The notes beneath the pieces are model-generated. The model did no database searches, had not been told where the DNA came from, and was given only the letters and a program-made list of their open reading frames with translations. Made by a program: the position numbers and the translations under genes. From Pseudomonadota bacterium (GTDB lineage Bacteria > Pseudomonadota > Gammaproteobacteria > Competibacterales > Competibacteraceae), in assembly GCA_018262135.1 (NCBI GenBank), contig JAGTSD010000241.1:1-7278 (forward strand): a stretch of DNA of 7,278 nt, in the 5' to 3' direction. Shown here in pieces: positions 1-6,683 of this stretch (position 1 is its first letter; each line of letters opens with the position of its first letter).

Positions 1-1464
1 TTTCTCACCCAGCAGGAGAAATACCAGGCGGTACTGGAAGATATCCGCGATTGCCGCCAGCGCGGCCAGCCGACCCTGGTCGGCACCACCTCCATCGAAG
101 TATCGGAGCTGATCTCCAAACTGCTGGACCAGGAAAAGATCCCCCATCAGGTGCTCAACGCCAAGCAGCACGAGCGAGAGGCGGAGATCATCGCCCAGGC
201 CGGTCAGCCGGGCACGGTGACGATTGCGACCAACATGGCCGGGCGCGGCACCGACATCGTGCTGGGCGGCAACCTGCAAGCCGAATTGAAGGCCATGAGC
301 GTCGAGATTGACGAAGCGGCCCGCGAAGCGGCGCGGCAAGGCTGGCAGCACCGGCACGAGCAGGTGGTGGCCGCCGGTGGCCTGCACGTGGTTGGCACCG
401 AACGCCACGAATCGCGGCGCATTGACAACCAGTTGCGCGGTCGCTCCGGCCGCCAGGGCGACCCCGGCTCCAGCCGGTTCTATCTGTCGCTGGAGGATAA
501 CCTGCTGCGCATCTTCGCCTCCGACAAAGTGGCGGGATTGATGCAAAAGTTGGGGATGCAGCAGGGCGAGGCTATCGAGCATCCGTGGGTGACCAAGGCG
601 ATTGAAAACGCCCAGCGCAAGGTCGAGGCCCACAACTTCGACATTCGCAAGAACCTGTTGGAATTCGACGACGTCGCTAACGACCAGCGCAAGGTGATGT
701 ACGCCTGGCGCAACGAGTTGATGGAGGCCGAGGACGTATCAGCGACCCTGAAGGACATGCGCGCCGATGTGCTCAAGCAGGTGATCGATCCCTGCATCCC
801 GCCGCAGAGCCTGGAAGAACAGTGGAACGTGGCCAGCTTGGAGGAAGTGCTGGAGCGGGAATTTGGCCTGCAACTGCCGCTCCGCGCCTGGCTGGACGCT
901 GACCCCAACCTGCACGAGGAACCGCTGCGCGAGCGGATTCACGCCGAACTGGAACAAGTCTACGCCGCCAAGGAAGCCCAGGTAGGGGCGCCATGGATGC
1001 GGCAGTTCGAGAAGGCGGTGCTGCTGCAAGTGCTGGATAGCCATTGGCGCGAACATCTGGCGGCGATGGACTACCTGCGCCAGGGGATTCATCTGCGCGG
1101 CTACGCCCAGAAGAATCCCAAGCAGGAGTACAAGCGCGAAGCCTTCGAGATGTTCGAGGCGCTGGTTCAGCGCATCCATCAGGAAGCCGTCGGCTTCCTG
1201 GTGCGCGCCCAGTTCCAGACCGAGCCGGCCGCGATTCCCGAGCCGCGCCGGCCCGCGCCCACTGCGCTGCATTTCGTCCACGCCGAAGCACCAGCGCTGG
1301 CGGAAGGGGCAGCCGAGGAAGAGGGATCGGGCGAGCCGCGCCAACAGCCGGAGGAAACGCCTCACATCCCCTTCGTGCGCGAGGGCCGCAAGATCGGTCG
1401 CAACGAACCCTGTCCCTGCGGTTCGGGCAAGAAGTACAAGCATTGCCATGGGCAGTTGGACTGA
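1..1464 (+). CDS. secA: Preprotein translocase ATPase subunit SecA, C-terminal part (5' end outside window)
   Basis: SecA is the cytoplasmic motor that uses ATP to push unfolded preproteins through SecYEG. The reading frame is open from base 1 and ends at TGA 1462-1464, giving 487 residues; since SecA is usually about 900 residues, roughly the first 400 (nucleotide-binding domain 1 and most of the preprotein cross-linking domain) lie off the left edge. Visible in order (local numbering): helicase motif IV region GTTSIEVSE near 29-37, motif [15 protein letters not shown] near 77-90, motif [13 protein letters not shown] near 144-154, the scaffold and two-helix-finger region with the tip tyrosine in LRGYAQ at about 368, a variable acidic and proline-rich linker from about 405 to 460, and the C-terminal zinc site [13 protein letters not shown] (Cys471, Cys473, Cys482, His483), which in this family binds SecB. 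All motifs are intact with no frameshift. argJ follows 13 bases downstream. Confidence 0.98.
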   Translation, partial: FLTQQEKYQAVLEDIRDCRQRGQPTLVGTTSIEVSELISKLLDQEKIPHQVLNAKQHEREAEIIAQAGQPGTVTIATNMAGRGTDIVLGGNLQAELKAMSVEIDEAAREAARQGWQHRHEQVVAAGGLHVVGTERHESRRIDNQLRGRSGRQGDPGSSRFYLSLEDNLLRIFASDKVAGLMQKLGMQQGEAIEHPWVTKAIENAQRKVEAHNFDIRKNLLEFDDVANDQRKVMYAWRNELMEAEDVSATLKDMRADVLKQVIDPCIPPQSLEEQWNVASLEEVLEREFGLQLPLRAWLDADPNLHEEPLRERIHAELEQVYAAKEAQVGAPWMRQFEKAVLLQVLDSHWREHLAAMDYLRQGIHLRGYAQKNPKQEYKREAFEMFEALVQRIHQEAVGFLVRAQFQTEPAAIPEPRRPAPTALHFVHAEAPALAEGAAEEEGSGEPRQQPEETPHIPFVREGRKIGRNEPCPCGSGKKYKHCHGQLD

Positions 1465-1466
1465 AG

Positions 1467-1471
1467 AGGAG
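1467..1471 (+). promoter_or_regulatory. Ribosome binding site deciding the argJ start
   Basis: AGGAG lies immediately after the secA stop codon and six bases before ATG 1478. It supports 1478 over the in-frame ATG at 1448, which sits inside the secA zinc-site codons and has no comparable purine-rich stretch before it. Confidence 0.8.
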
Positions 1472-1477
1472 ACGCGC

Positions 1478-2668
1478 ATGGAACCGCTGAATGTTGCCGG
1501 TATTCGTCTGGGGACGACGCGCGCTGGCATCAAGTATCCCGACCGCCGCGATCTGGTGGTGATCGAAGCGGCGGTCGGAACCCGGGCCGCCGCCGTGTTT
1601 ACCCGCAATGCGTTTTGCGCCGCGCCGGTGATCGTGGCCCGGACCCACCTGGCTGCCGCCAGCCCTCGCTATCTGGCGATCAATACCGGTAATGCCAACG
1701 CCGGCACCGGCCGGCAAGGTCTGATGGACGCTGAGGCGAGCTGTCAGGCGCTGGCGGAACGGGTCGGTTGCCGGCCCGAGGAAGTCCTGCCCTTTTCCAC
1801 CGGCGTCATCGGCGAACCGTTGCCGCTGTTTCGCATCGTGGCCGGACTGCCGGGAGCACTGGCGGCACTGCGCCCGGACGGCTGGGCCGAAGCCGCCCAC
1901 GGCATCATGACCACCGACACCCGGCCCAAGTGGGCGTCGCGGCGGCTGAATCTCGCCGGGCGCGAAGTGACGGTGACCGGCATCGCCAAGGGCGCGGGCA
2001 TGATTTGTCCGAACATGGCGACCCTGTTGGCGTTCGTCGCCACCGACGCCGCCGTGAACTCGACGCTGCTGCAACGGATTTTGGCCGATGCGGTCGCCGA
2101 TTCCTTCAACGCCATCACCGTGGACGGCGACACCTCGACCAACGACTCCTGCCTGTTGCTGGCCACGGGCCAGTCCGGGGCGAGCGTGCCGGGCGAGGGT
2201 GAGGACTACGCGCGGTTCGCCGCTGCGGTGTGCGAAGTTTGCAGCGACCTGGCGCAGGCCATCATCCGTGATGGCGAGGGTGCGACCAAGTTCATCACCG
2301 TCCGGGTCGAGGGAGGCCGTGACGCAGCCGAATGCCGGCGGGTCGCCTACGCCATCGCCCATTCGCCGCTCGTCAAAACCGCGTTTTTCGCGTCCGATCC
2401 CAACTGGGGCCGGATTCTGGCGGCGGTGGGCCGGGCCGGGCTGGTTGACCTCGATCTGGAGCGGGTGGCGATTCGTCTGGACGAAGTCTGCATCGTCCAA
2501 GCGGGCGGTCGCGCGCCCGGTTACACGGAAGAGCAGGGCCAGCAGGTGATGGCGCGGCCCGAAATCACCATTCGGGTTGAACTGGGCCGGGGCGAAGCCG
2601 CCGCGCGGGTCTGGACCACTGATCTGTCCTTCGACTACGTGCGCATCAACGCCGAGTATCGGACGTGA
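1478..2668 (+). CDS. argJ: Glutamate N-acetyltransferase / ornithine acetyltransferase ArgJ
   Basis: ArgJ transfers the acetyl group of N2-acetylornithine to glutamate, releasing ornithine and regenerating N-acetylglutamate (the cyclic arginine pathway); some members also acetylate glutamate from acetyl-CoA. The product from ATG 1478 is 396 residues, normal for the family. The precursor cleaves itself within [16 protein letters not shown], between Ala181 and Thr182, making Thr182 (codon 2021-2023) the N-terminal nucleophile of the beta chain. The oxyanion-hole pair Thr108-Gly109 is in STGVIGE, the conserved SDPNWGR block is present, and the C-terminus ends in the typical [10 protein letters not shown]. 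Whether it is mono- or bifunctional cannot be read from the sequence. It lies 13 bases after secA, and its stop codon overlaps the mutT GTG start, so it is probably co-transcribed with both. An N-terminally extended form from ATG 1448 is possible but less likely. Confidence 0.97.
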   Translation: MEPLNVAGIRLGTTRAGIKYPDRRDLVVIEAAVGTRAAAVFTRNAFCAAPVIVARTHLAAASPRYLAINTGNANAGTGRQGLMDAEASCQALAERVGCRPEEVLPFSTGVIGEPLPLFRIVAGLPGALAALRPDGWAEAAHGIMTTDTRPKWASRRLNLAGREVTVTGIAKGAGMICPNMATLLAFVATDAAVNSTLLQRILADAVADSFNAITVDGDTSTNDSCLLLATGQSGASVPGEGEDYARFAAAVCEVCSDLAQAIIRDGEGATKFITVRVEGGRDAAECRRVAYAIAHSPLVKTAFFASDPNWGRILAAVGRAGLVDLDLERVAIRLDEVCIVQAGGRAPGYTEEQGQQVMARPEITIRVELGRGEAAARVWTTDLSFDYVRINAEYRT

Positions 2669-3108
2669 GCGGAACGGTCCATGTCGCGGTCGGCATCGTC
2701 GCCGATCCGACCGGGGCCATCCTGATCACCCGCCGGCCTGACCATGTGCATCAGGGCGGGCGGTGGGAATTTCCCGGTGGCAAAGTGGAAGCAACTGAAT
2801 CGGTGGAAGCGGCGCTTCACCGCGAGTTGCATGAAGAACTGGGGATCGTCGTACAGGCTGCCGAACCGTGGTTGCAGATTCGCCATGCCTATTCCGACAA
2901 AACCGTACTGCTGGACGTCTGGCAGGTGACCGTCTGGCACGGCGAACCGCACGGGCGGGAGGGTCAGCCGCTCCGGTGGGTAACGCCCGCGCGACTGGCC
3001 GATTTCGCCTTTCCCGCCGCCGACGAACCGATCGTTGCAGGGTTGCGCCTGGAGCACGCTCAAATCGCGCAGCAGGCCAGTTCGAAGGGAATATCGGATG
3101 CGCGCTGA
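2665..3108 (+). CDS. mutT: MutT-type Nudix hydrolase (8-oxo-dGTP diphosphatase)
   Basis: MutT hydrolyses 8-oxo-dGTP to the monophosphate and pyrophosphate, keeping oxidised guanine out of DNA. The 147-residue product has a complete Nudix box at residues 39-61: Gly39, Glu45, then RELHEELGI with metal-binding Glu54, Glu57 and Glu58. The preceding [20 protein letters not shown] and the late [12 protein letters not shown] match the MutT subfamily, so this is more specific than a generic Nudix call. The start is GTG 2665, overlapping the argJ stop as GTGA; the nearby ATG at 2681 is out of frame, and no strong ribosome binding site is visible, so translational coupling to argJ is inferred. E. coli MutT (129 residues) ends at the position of about Leu129 here. 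Residues 130-147 form an extra tail encoded almost wholly within the antisense overlap with zapD. No fused ThiE-like domain follows, unlike some gammaproteobacterial MutT proteins. Confidence 0.94.
   Translation: MSGTVHVAVGIVADPTGAILITRRPDHVHQGGRWEFPGGKVEATESVEAALHRELHEELGIVVQAAEPWLQIRHAYSDKTVLLDVWQVTVWHGEPHGREGQPLRWVTPARLADFAFPAADEPIVAGLRLEHAQIAQQASSKGISDAR
3060..3108. other. 49-base tail-to-tail overlap of mutT and zapD
   Basis: The last 16 codons of mutT (plus strand, stop TGA 3106-3108) and the last 16 codons of zapD (minus strand, stop at 3062-3060) occupy the same bases. On the zapD side this encodes the conserved FELACC end motif; on the mutT side it encodes a tail beyond the usual end of the family. 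I see no hairpin with a T-run near either stop codon, so the two mRNAs are likely to be complementary over at least this stretch. Confidence 0.93.
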
Positions 3109-3830
3109 ATCGCCCGATGGTTGGGATCCGGCTGCTCCAGGAAGCGAATAGTGAAGCGGTGCCGGCCCCCGCTGATTTCTGGAAAAATGGCCTCGCCGAG
3201 GGGCAACAATACCTGAATGATCTGGTGGGGCGTGTTGCTGTCGAGTCCGCGCTGGAAAAAGCCCCGGTAGGCTATTTCGGGCTGGGGAATGGCGCTTTCG
3301 CGGATCAGCCGGAGAATTAGCGCGACGGCTTCCCACAAAGGGGCGAAAGGCGCCAGCCATTCTCGCAGGTGCTGAGTTCGAACCTCGGTATTGCGCTGTA
3401 ACCAGTGGTGGAGCGCCGGCAGATCGAACTGGCAGGCGCCGCCTGGTATCTGAATGCGCTTGTGAATGGTGCTGAGAAAATTGGTTTTCCGCACCGACTC
3501 CAACACCCGATTGTCCAGACGGTGCAGTCGGTCGGCAGCCTCGCCTATTTCCAGCAGGATGCGGTCCAACGTATCCAGGTGGACGCCAGGCGTTTGCCGC
3601 AAACGATTCAAAGTCGTGACATATCGGTCCAACTCCTTCAGCAACTCGCTCTTAATTTCATTCCGTCCGATCAGATCCAGGATATCGAACAATCCTCTCA
3701 GCGCCTCACGGCTGTCCCAGGGCGAAGGTCCTTCAATGGCGTGACTGACTTGCTGAAACAGCAGTTCCAGCCGCAGCAGGGAACGAACGCGTTCGTTAAG
3801 CGGCTGTTCGTAACAGACGGTCTGGGGCAC
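3060..3830 (-). CDS. zapD: Cell division protein ZapD (YacF/DUF1342), FtsZ-associated
   Basis: ZapD binds FtsZ and bundles its protofilaments, stabilising the division ring at midcell. The product is 256 residues (E. coli ZapD is 247) and carries the family signatures throughout: YEQPLNERVRSLLRLE at 7-22, ELLKELDRY at 62-70, IPGGACQFDLPALHHWL at 128-144, FPEISGGRHRFTIRF at 216-230 and FELACC at 249-254. The first part is the helical domain and the later part the beta-rich domain known from ZapD structures. The start is GTG 3830-3828 with AAGGA five bases upstream. coaE lies 79 bases upstream on the same strand, the usual partner order. The gene is locally less GC-rich than coaE (25 of 60 bases at 3601-3660), but its codons read cleanly and nothing indicates transfer. 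Its 3' end overlaps mutT, and no yacG follows. Confidence 0.96.
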   Translation of the reverse strand: MPQTVCYEQPLNERVRSLLRLELLFQQVSHAIEGPSPWDSREALRGLFDILDLIGRNEIKSELLKELDRYVTTLNRLRQTPGVHLDTLDRILLEIGEAADRLHRLDNRVLESVRKTNFLSTIHKRIQIPGGACQFDLPALHHWLQRNTEVRTQHLREWLAPFAPLWEAVALILRLIRESAIPQPEIAYRGFFQRGLDSNTPHQIIQVLLPLGEAIFPEISGGRHRFTIRFLEQPDPNHRAIQRASDIPFELACCAI

Positions 3831-3835
3831 AATAG

Positions 3836-3840
3836 TCCTT
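3836..3840 (-). promoter_or_regulatory. Ribosome binding site of zapD
   Basis: On the minus strand AAGGA is followed by five bases and then GTG at 3830, which supports this GTG as the zapD start. No in-frame ATG lies nearby. Confidence 0.65.
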
Positions 3841-3854
3841 GTGGGCTTGGCTTG

Positions 3855-3860
3855 ATTATC
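3855..3860 (-). promoter_or_regulatory. Possible -10 box for an internal zapD promoter
   Basis: GATAAT on the minus strand matches five of six bases of the sigma-70 -10 consensus and lies 24 bases before the zapD start. No recognisable -35 element stands 16-18 bases upstream, and TG occurs one base too far away for a standard extended -10. It is recorded as a weak candidate only. Confidence 0.2.
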
Positions 3861-3909
3861 GGCAGTGGATGAAAACTGGATGCGCGGGCATTGCCCACCC
3901 TGGCGATCA

Positions 3910-4554
3910 TCACCAAGGTGCGGCGGTGGCCGTCAGGTGTCCGTCCGTTGGGTCTGGACAGCAGCCAGGCAAATAATGCCGGTGCAGGGTAGCAACCTGA
4001 TGATCCAGCGCCGCCAGATCGCCGGCATTTTCCACGATCTCGTCTGCCAGCGCGAGCCTTTGCCTCCGGCTAGCCTGGGCGGCCAGAATGCGGTGGGCTT
4101 GTTCCTCCGCGACCCCATCCCGCGCCATGACCCGGCGCACCTGCTCGGCTTCCGGCGCGTCCACCACCAGCACCCGGTCGACCAGATCGGTCATCCCGGT
4201 TTCCGCCAGCAGTGGAATGACCAGCAGACAGTAGGGAGCTGTCCCACCCACGATCCGTTCCCGCGCCAGGGCGCGGATGCGGGGATGCAGGATCGCTTCC
4301 AGCCGCCGCCGCCCCGCTGGGTCAGCGAACACCCGTTCGCGCAGGCACGCGCGATGCAACCGACCTTCGCTGTCGAGGCAGTCTGGCCCAAACTCGGCCA
4401 CGATATCCGCCAGCGCCGGCTGGCCGGGTTCGACCAGTTCGCGGGCCAGCAGATCGGTGTCAATGATCGGCACGCCCAGCCGGGCGAAGCGGTCGCTGAC
4501 CGCCGTCTTGCCGCTGCCGATGCCGCCTGTCAGCCCGATGACCAACACGGTCAC
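3910..4554 (-). CDS. coaE: Dephospho-CoA kinase CoaE
   Basis: CoaE phosphorylates the 3'-hydroxyl of dephospho-CoA using ATP, the final step of coenzyme A synthesis, in the cytoplasm. From GTG 4554 the product is 214 residues (E. coli 206). It shows the P-loop GLTGGIGSGKT at 7-17, IDTDLLAREL at 31-40 (the substrate-side IDxD motif), ILHPRIR at 88-94, IPLLAETG at 113-120, VVDAP at 130-134 and the arginine-rich lid QASRRQRLALAD at 160-171. I chose GTG 4554 because it overlaps the pilD stop as GTGA. A second in-frame GTG at 4548 is as good on ribosome-binding grounds, because GGGA lies eight bases before it, and would drop only two residues. An in-frame ATG at 4599 would run 49 bases into pilD and add residues the family lacks. 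Coupling to pilD is inferred from the overlap. Confidence 0.96.
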   Translation of the reverse strand: MTVLVIGLTGGIGSGKTAVSDRFARLGVPIIDTDLLARELVEPGQPALADIVAEFGPDCLDSEGRLHRACLRERVFADPAGRRRLEAILHPRIRALARERIVGGTAPYCLLVIPLLAETGMTDLVDRVLVVDAPEAEQVRRVMARDGVAEEQAHRILAAQASRRQRLALADEIVENAGDLAALDHQVATLHRHYLPGCCPDPTDGHLTATAAPW

Positions 4555-5423
4555 AGTCCCAGCCAGTTCAGGTAGGCGCGGTTGATCGCCGCGCCCCACA
4601 GCAGGGCGATCCAGCCGGCGGCGGCGAGAAAGGGGCCGAATGGCATCGGGATCCGCCGGTCCCGGCCCCGGAACAGAATCAGCGCCAAACCGAAGACCGC
4701 GCCGACCAGCGACGACAACAGCACGATGGTGACCAGGTATTGCCAGCCGGTCCAGGCGCCGAGCGCCGCCAGTAATTTGAAGTCGCCATGGCCCATGCCT
4801 TCCTTGCCGGTCAACAGGCGGAAAACCTGATACACCGACCAGAGCGCCAGATAACCCGCCATGGCGCCGATGACCGCGCTGGGCAGGTCGGCGAACAGCC
4901 CGAACAGGGCCGCGAACAGTCCGAGCCAGAGCAAGGGCAGAATCAGATCATCCGGCAGCAGTTGATGGCGAAAATCAATGGCGCTGGCCGCCAGCAGCAG
5001 CCAGGTGAAGACCAGCGCCGCCGCCGCTGGCCAGCCAAAGCCAAACTGCCAGGCGACGATGCCGGCCGCCAGTCCGCTCAGCGCTTCCACCAGCGGATAC
5101 TGGAGACCGATCGCTGCGCCGCAGTGGGCGCAGCGGCCGCGCTGGCGCACATAGCTGAGCAGCGGGATATTCTCGACAGCCCGGATCAGATGACCGCAGT
5201 GCGGACACTGCGAGCGCGGCCCCCACAGGGTCAGGGCGGGACGTTCGCCCTCCGGAGCCGCCTGGTCCAGCAGCTCGGCGCATTGCGCCCGCCATTCCCG
5301 CTCCATCATCAGCGGCAGGCGGTAAATGACCACGTTGAGAAAGCTGCCGACGACCAGGCCCAGCAACACGGCCAGGATGACGAACAGCACCGGCGAACCC
5401 GCCAGCAAATCCGCGACAGCCAT
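4551..5423 (-). CDS. pilD: Type IV prepilin peptidase / N-methyltransferase PilD
   Basis: PilD is an inner-membrane aspartic protease that removes the leader peptide of prepilins and pseudopilins and methylates the new N-terminal phenylalanine; it usually also serves type II secretion. The product is 290 residues, the family norm. The first membrane segment carries GLVVGSFLNVVIYRLP (22-37). A cytoplasmic loop follows with the zinc tetracysteine site CPHC (73, 76) and CAHC (98, 101), then several further membrane segments. The catalytic aspartates are Asp150 in SAIDFRHQLLPDDL and Asp214 in the GMGHGDFKLLAALGAW motif (GxGD protease family). FGPFLAAAGW near 262-271 is also typical. The ATG at 5423 lies 13 bases after the pilC stop. 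No strong ribosome binding site is visible, so reinitiation after pilC is plausible. All active-site residues are present. Confidence 0.97.
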   Translation of the reverse strand: MAVADLLAGSPVLFVILAVLLGLVVGSFLNVVIYRLPLMMEREWRAQCAELLDQAAPEGERPALTLWGPRSQCPHCGHLIRAVENIPLLSYVRQRGRCAHCGAAIGLQYPLVEALSGLAAGIVAWQFGFGWPAAAALVFTWLLLAASAIDFRHQLLPDDLILPLLWLGLFAALFGLFADLPSAVIGAMAGYLALWSVYQVFRLLTGKEGMGHGDFKLLAALGAWTGWQYLVTIVLLSSLVGAVFGLALILFRGRDRRIPMPFGPFLAAAGWIALLWGAAINRAYLNWLGL

Positions 5424-5436
5424 GGGTGAGTCGCCG

Positions 5437-6678
5437 TCAGATCGCCGCAGCCAGTTTGAAGATCGGCAGGTACATGGCGATCACCAGGGTACCGACCACG
5501 CCTGCCAGGAACGCCATCAATGCCGGTTCGATAAAGGTGGTCAGCGTTTCCACCTTGTTGTCAACCTCGGCCTCGTAGAAATCCGCCACCTTGGCCAGCA
5601 TGTCGCCGAGCGACCCGGCTTCCTCGCCGATCGCCACCATCTGGATCACCATGTCGGGGAACAGGGTACTCTGGCGCATGGCGAAATTCAGTTGCTGGCC
5701 GATGGATACGGCGTCGCGCATTTCCAGCACCGCCTTTTCGTAGACGTAATTGCCGGTGGCCCCAGCTACGCTGACCATGGCGTCCACCAGCGGCACGCCG
5801 CCGCTGAACAGCGTGGACAGAGTGCGAGCAAAGCGGGCGTTGGCCGAGGTCGCGACCAGATCGCCGATCAGCGGTATTTGCAAAACCCAGCGGTCCAACA
5901 ACTGATAGAACGTGCGCGATCTTTTCCGAGCCTCCAGGAAGCCGATCACCGCCACCACCGGCAGGCCGAGGATGAGGTACCAGTATTCCTGGAACACCTG
6001 CGAGATTTGGATGACCATCCGGGTCAACGCCGGCAGTTCCGCGCCGAAACCCTTGAATAAATCGTCGAAGACCGGAATAACGAAAATCAGCAGGATGGCG
6101 GTGACCACGAAGGCAAACACCAGCACGATGGCCGGGTAGGTCAGCGCTTTTTTGACCTTGGCTTTGAGCGCCTCGGACTTTTCCAGATAGGTCGCGATCT
6201 TGTCGAGCAGCACTTCCAGCACGCCTGCTTCCTCGCCGGCGTGAACCAGACTGCAATACAGATCGTTGAAGTACACATGGTGCTTGGCCATGGCCTTGGA
6301 AAGCGAAGTGCCGCTTTCCACGTCGGCCTTGATGTTCAAGATGAGTTCCTTGACCTTGGGCTTGCGATTGCTGTGACCGACCATGTCCAGCGCCTGTACC
6401 ACGGCGATGCCCGAGCCGAGCATGGTGCAGAGCTGGCGGGTAAAGAACATGATGTCCTTCGAGTTGATGGTGTCGCCGAAGGAAAACAGCGGCTTGGGTT
6501 TCTTACGGACCCGCAGCGGTATGATGCCCTGCCGGCGCAGTTCGGCCTTGATCAGATTCTGGTTGGCCCCCCGCAACTCGCCCTTGACCCGAACGCCCCG
6601 CTTGTCGGTGCCTTCCCACTTGAACGTGGGCTCCTCTTCCTTCTTTTTGGTTTTCGCCAGTGTTGGTTGTTTAGCCAC
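5437..6678 (-). CDS. pilC: Type IV pilus inner-membrane platform protein PilC
   Basis: PilC is the inner-membrane platform on which the PilB and PilT motors act during pilus extension and retraction. From GTG 6678 the product is 413 residues, close to the usual length of about 405. After a charged Lys/Glu-rich leader it has FKWEGTDKRGVRVKGEL (19-35), typical of the PilC N-terminus. Two type II secretion F domains follow, at about 78-201 (FTRQLCTMLGSGI) and 284-403 (ARTLSTLFSGGVPL). Hydrophobic segments lie near 181-203, 233-249 and 383-405, and GEEAG occurs in both repeats (148-152 and 351-355). The open frame continues upstream to 6897, but that part overlaps pilB in another frame and shows no PilC similarity. 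GTG 6678 leaves a 5-base gap after the pilB stop, so coupled translation is likely. The ribosome binding site is weak (GGA about nine bases upstream). Confidence 0.95.
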   Translation of the reverse strand: MAKQPTLAKTKKKEEEPTFKWEGTDKRGVRVKGELRGANQNLIKAELRRQGIIPLRVRKKPKPLFSFGDTINSKDIMFFTRQLCTMLGSGIAVVQALDMVGHSNRKPKVKELILNIKADVESGTSLSKAMAKHHVYFNDLYCSLVHAGEEAGVLEVLLDKIATYLEKSEALKAKVKKALTYPAIVLVFAFVVTAILLIFVIPVFDDLFKGFGAELPALTRMVIQISQVFQEYWYLILGLPVVAVIGFLEARKRSRTFYQLLDRWVLQIPLIGDLVATSANARFARTLSTLFSGGVPLVDAMVSVAGATGNYVYEKAVLEMRDAVSIGQQLNFAMRQSTLFPDMVIQMVAIGEEAGSLGDMLAKVADFYEAEVDNKVETLTTFIEPALMAFLAGVVGTLVIAMYLPIFKLAAAI

Positions 6679-6683
6679 GACCG

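Larger units (their letters stand above)
3831..3909 (-). other. coaE-zapD intergenic spacer
   Basis: This 79-base gap is the only sizeable noncoding stretch in the window. Read on the minus strand it holds, in order, a small hairpin (GTGGGC, loop AAT, GCCCGC at 3898-3884, with one G-U pair), a short TTTT eight bases later, a GATAAT box and the zapD ribosome binding site. It is too short for a yacG-sized gene. The hairpin is weak and has no adjoining T-tract, so it is not called a terminator. Confidence 0.7.

Noticed and set aside
773..2500. 575-residue open frame on the minus strand opposite secA and argJ
   Set aside because: It is antisense to two genes with intact family motifs. Its translation is rich in Arg, Gly, Gln and Pro with no recognisable domain, as expected from stop-poor opposite frames in GC-rich coding DNA.
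3405..3872. 155-residue open frame on the plus strand opposite zapD
   Set aside because: It is Gln-rich because Leu codons of zapD read as Gln codons in antisense. No ribosome binding site or family match is visible, and the ZapD motifs account for the region.
3872..3898. Hairpin and TTTT between coaE and zapD as a transcription terminator
   Set aside because: The stem is only six pairs including one G-U, and the short T-run lies eight bases away rather than directly after the stem. It does not look like an intrinsic terminator.
4788..5429. 213-residue plus-strand open frame opposite pilD
   Set aside because: It is a Gln/Arg-rich antisense shadow of the Leu-rich membrane protein PilD, with no domain and no initiation signal.
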